The position numbers and the translations under genes were made by a program. From the NCBI RefSeq assembly GCF_947507565.1, contig NC_089182.1, positions 1,054,001-1,118,000 of the forward strand: 64,000 nucleotides of DNA, in the 5' to 3' direction. A model generated the notes under the pieces. It saw only the letters and a list, made by a program, of their open reading frames with translations, had not been told where the DNA came from and searched no databases. The first letter of the stretch is position 1, and every line of letters starts with the position of its first letter. Below, one piece after another: positions 30,001 to 33,000 of the stretch. The stretch is from Oscarella lobularis (lineage: Eukaryota; Porifera; Homoscleromorpha; Homosclerophorida; Oscarellidae).

Positions 30001-33000
30001 ACGGTCCCGTGGTGACCGTCAGTCTCAGTGATTATGATCAAAACAAGTTGAAACAGCTCGACGCTCTCGCCACTGCGAGAAATTCTACTTTTATTTCTAT
30101 CTCTTCATTTTTCATCAGCGATATCGAAGGGAATAGAGTGCGTAACGTCAGCAGAAATGACGCCATCAAAGTTCAAACCTACGTCCCCGACACAACTTCA
30201 CCCTTGCTGCTTGGCTTTGAGCTGGACTTGAATTCTGGAAATTTGACGTTGACTTTTACTGAGACCGTCAACGTGAGTTCAATCGACGTAAATTCTATCG
30301 CGTTTGCCAATCGAGATAATAGGAGTGCAGCAGGCTACCAAAGTCGGTTCCTAAGCAACGACGGCGGGGCACCTAAGGGAACGGTGTCGACAAGTTTGGA
30401 CTGGCCGATAATCGTCATCAATCTAGGAGAAGACGATTTGAATTATTTGAAAAAGATCCGCAACTTGACGACGGGCTACGACAACTCGTTTCTGTTTTTC
30501 ACTCGCGATTTCGTCAAGGATATGAACGGAAACGAAGTCGTTGCAATTGAAGAAGAGTCCGCTTTGAACGTGTCTCTCTTTACTTCTGACACAACTAAGC
30601 CGACGTTGCGAAGTTTTGATTTGGATATGGACGAAGGACGGCTCTTATTGACTTTTTCAGAAACCGTGAAAATTGGCGAAACGTTGAAAATCGCCAAAAT
30701 CTCGCTTCTAAACGAGTCTGACTTTGTGGCGAATTCAAGTTCACAGAGACTGCACGAGGACCCCTGGCCACTTGGGAGTCGTTCCATTGACGATGACGGG
30801 CCAGTCGTTGTCGTCGAACTCGGTTTTATCGACCTTAATGAAATCAAATACAAGCGAAATTTGGGGACTTCACAGAATAATACATTCGTTTCTTTGGACG
30901 AATTCACCATTTTTGACATGAACAACAATAGCGTCGTTGCCGTCAAAGGACAGCAAGTTCGTGTTCACACCGTAGACACGACGAAGCCGAAACTCGTCAA
31001 CTTTTCGCTTGACATGAACACTACGACGCTCACCCTTACGTTCGACGAAACTGTGGAGACGCAGTCTCTTAACGTTAGCGAGATCGTTATTCAAAACGGA
31101 ATGACATCGAAGGCGGACTATCATTCGAGTCCTCGCAGATTAAACGGCGGAGCGAACGGGTCTCTAACGCTATCGGACGACAGTCATATCGTTGTCGTTA
31201 TCCTGGGCGCCGAAGACAGAAATGAAATTAAAAGACGACGCAATTTGGCTATATCCGGAAATACGACCTACATCGCAATAGGCGAATCAGTTATTGACGA
31301 CATGAACGGAAATAGCGCGACGGCAATTTTTGACGGACAAGCGAAGCCGACTGCTTTGTTCATTGCGGACGAGTCTCCGCCAGTCGTCGACTCGTTTACT
31401 ATCGACATGGACGCCGGTTTCTTCATTCTCACTTTTGACGAAACAATTCGAGCCGACAGTCTGACGGTGACCGAACTGACTCTGCAAGACGGGAAAACGG
31501 CAATCGATTTCAACCACACATTGACAGGCGGACAAAGTACGGCATCCGACGGCACAATTGTGCGCGTAAATCTGACCATTGACGATCTAAACGAAATCAA
31601 ACGCAAGCATTTGTGTCGCGAAGTTGCCGATTGCTACTTGCTTCACCGATACGGTGCCGTACGAGATATGGAGTGGAATGCGATCGAGGAAAGAGCGAAT
31701 GGATACGGTCTAAAGTCTTCGGGTCATAGGCCCGACGTTACGCGACCTGTCATGCTTAGTTTTTCGACGAATATGACGGACGGCACTTTGACGATGACGT
31801 TTACTGAAACGGTGAATTCTTCGAGTCTGAACTTCTCCGCCTATCGGCTGCAAGATTTCTTTGAGGCGAGCTCCTACTACGAACTGACGTCCGGGGTGCG
31901 ACAGAAGGACGACAGTACGGTCGTCGTGCTGACTTTTTCGTGGAACGATCTGAACGAAATCAAGCGCAATACGGAAATATTTACTGAACGCACGAACTCG
32001 TGGCTCGTCTTTACGAAGTACGCAATTACCGACATGGCGTTGGAACCGAATTTCGTCATTCCCATACACGACACTACTGATTTGGGAAGCGGGAAAGTGA
32101 CGGAGGATCCTTTTATTGAAGACATTGCACGACCAGAATTATGGGCATTCGATCTCAACTTGCACGAGCACAAACTCGTCCTTTCCTTTTCTGAAACCGT
32201 GCTAGCCAGGACGTTCAGCGTCGGAGAAATCACGTTGCAGAACCGATGGAATGGATCGGAAGTGACCGAGTCGCACACTTTGCAGCACAGCGTTGCATCG
32301 ACGAATGACTACCACACGATAACAATTGATTTGCATCAAGAGGACACGGACGTTATCAAAGCGTTCACCGATATGGGCACGAGCAGGAACAACACGTACA
32401 TCTCTGTGACCGAATTGCTGGTGACAGACATGAACGGAAATCGAATTCGCGCTATTTCGCCATCCAATGCTCAACAAGTGGACGTTTTCACCGAGGACAG
32501 AATTCCGCCTCGCTTCCTCGCCTTCGATTTAGACGTCGACAGCGGAGACATGAGTCTGACGTTTACGGAGGCGATCAATGCGTCGTCGTTGGACGTCACA
32601 GCCGTTCGACTTCAAGCCGGTGGAACCAACGGCAGCGACTACGTTTTACTCAGCGGAGGATTGCCACCCAATGGATCGGTAACGCCGTCAGATGACCTTC
32701 CCGAAATCGTAATCAAAATCGGCATTAACGATCTCAATGCCATAAAGAAGAATACCCGTCTGGCAGTGGACAAGAACAGCTCGTACCTATCTCTCACCGA
32801 GCTGGCGTTTAGAGATATGAACAGAAATGAAGTGGTTCGGGTTAGTGAAAACAACGCCACTCTCGTAACGAATTTTGTCCGAGATTCGACCGGACCAAGG
32901 CTAGTTTCCTACAACGTCAATCTAACCGCAGAAACGCTGACTTTATCTTTTGACGAAACGGTAAAGGCTTCCTCGTTGGACGTAACCCAGGTGACGGTCC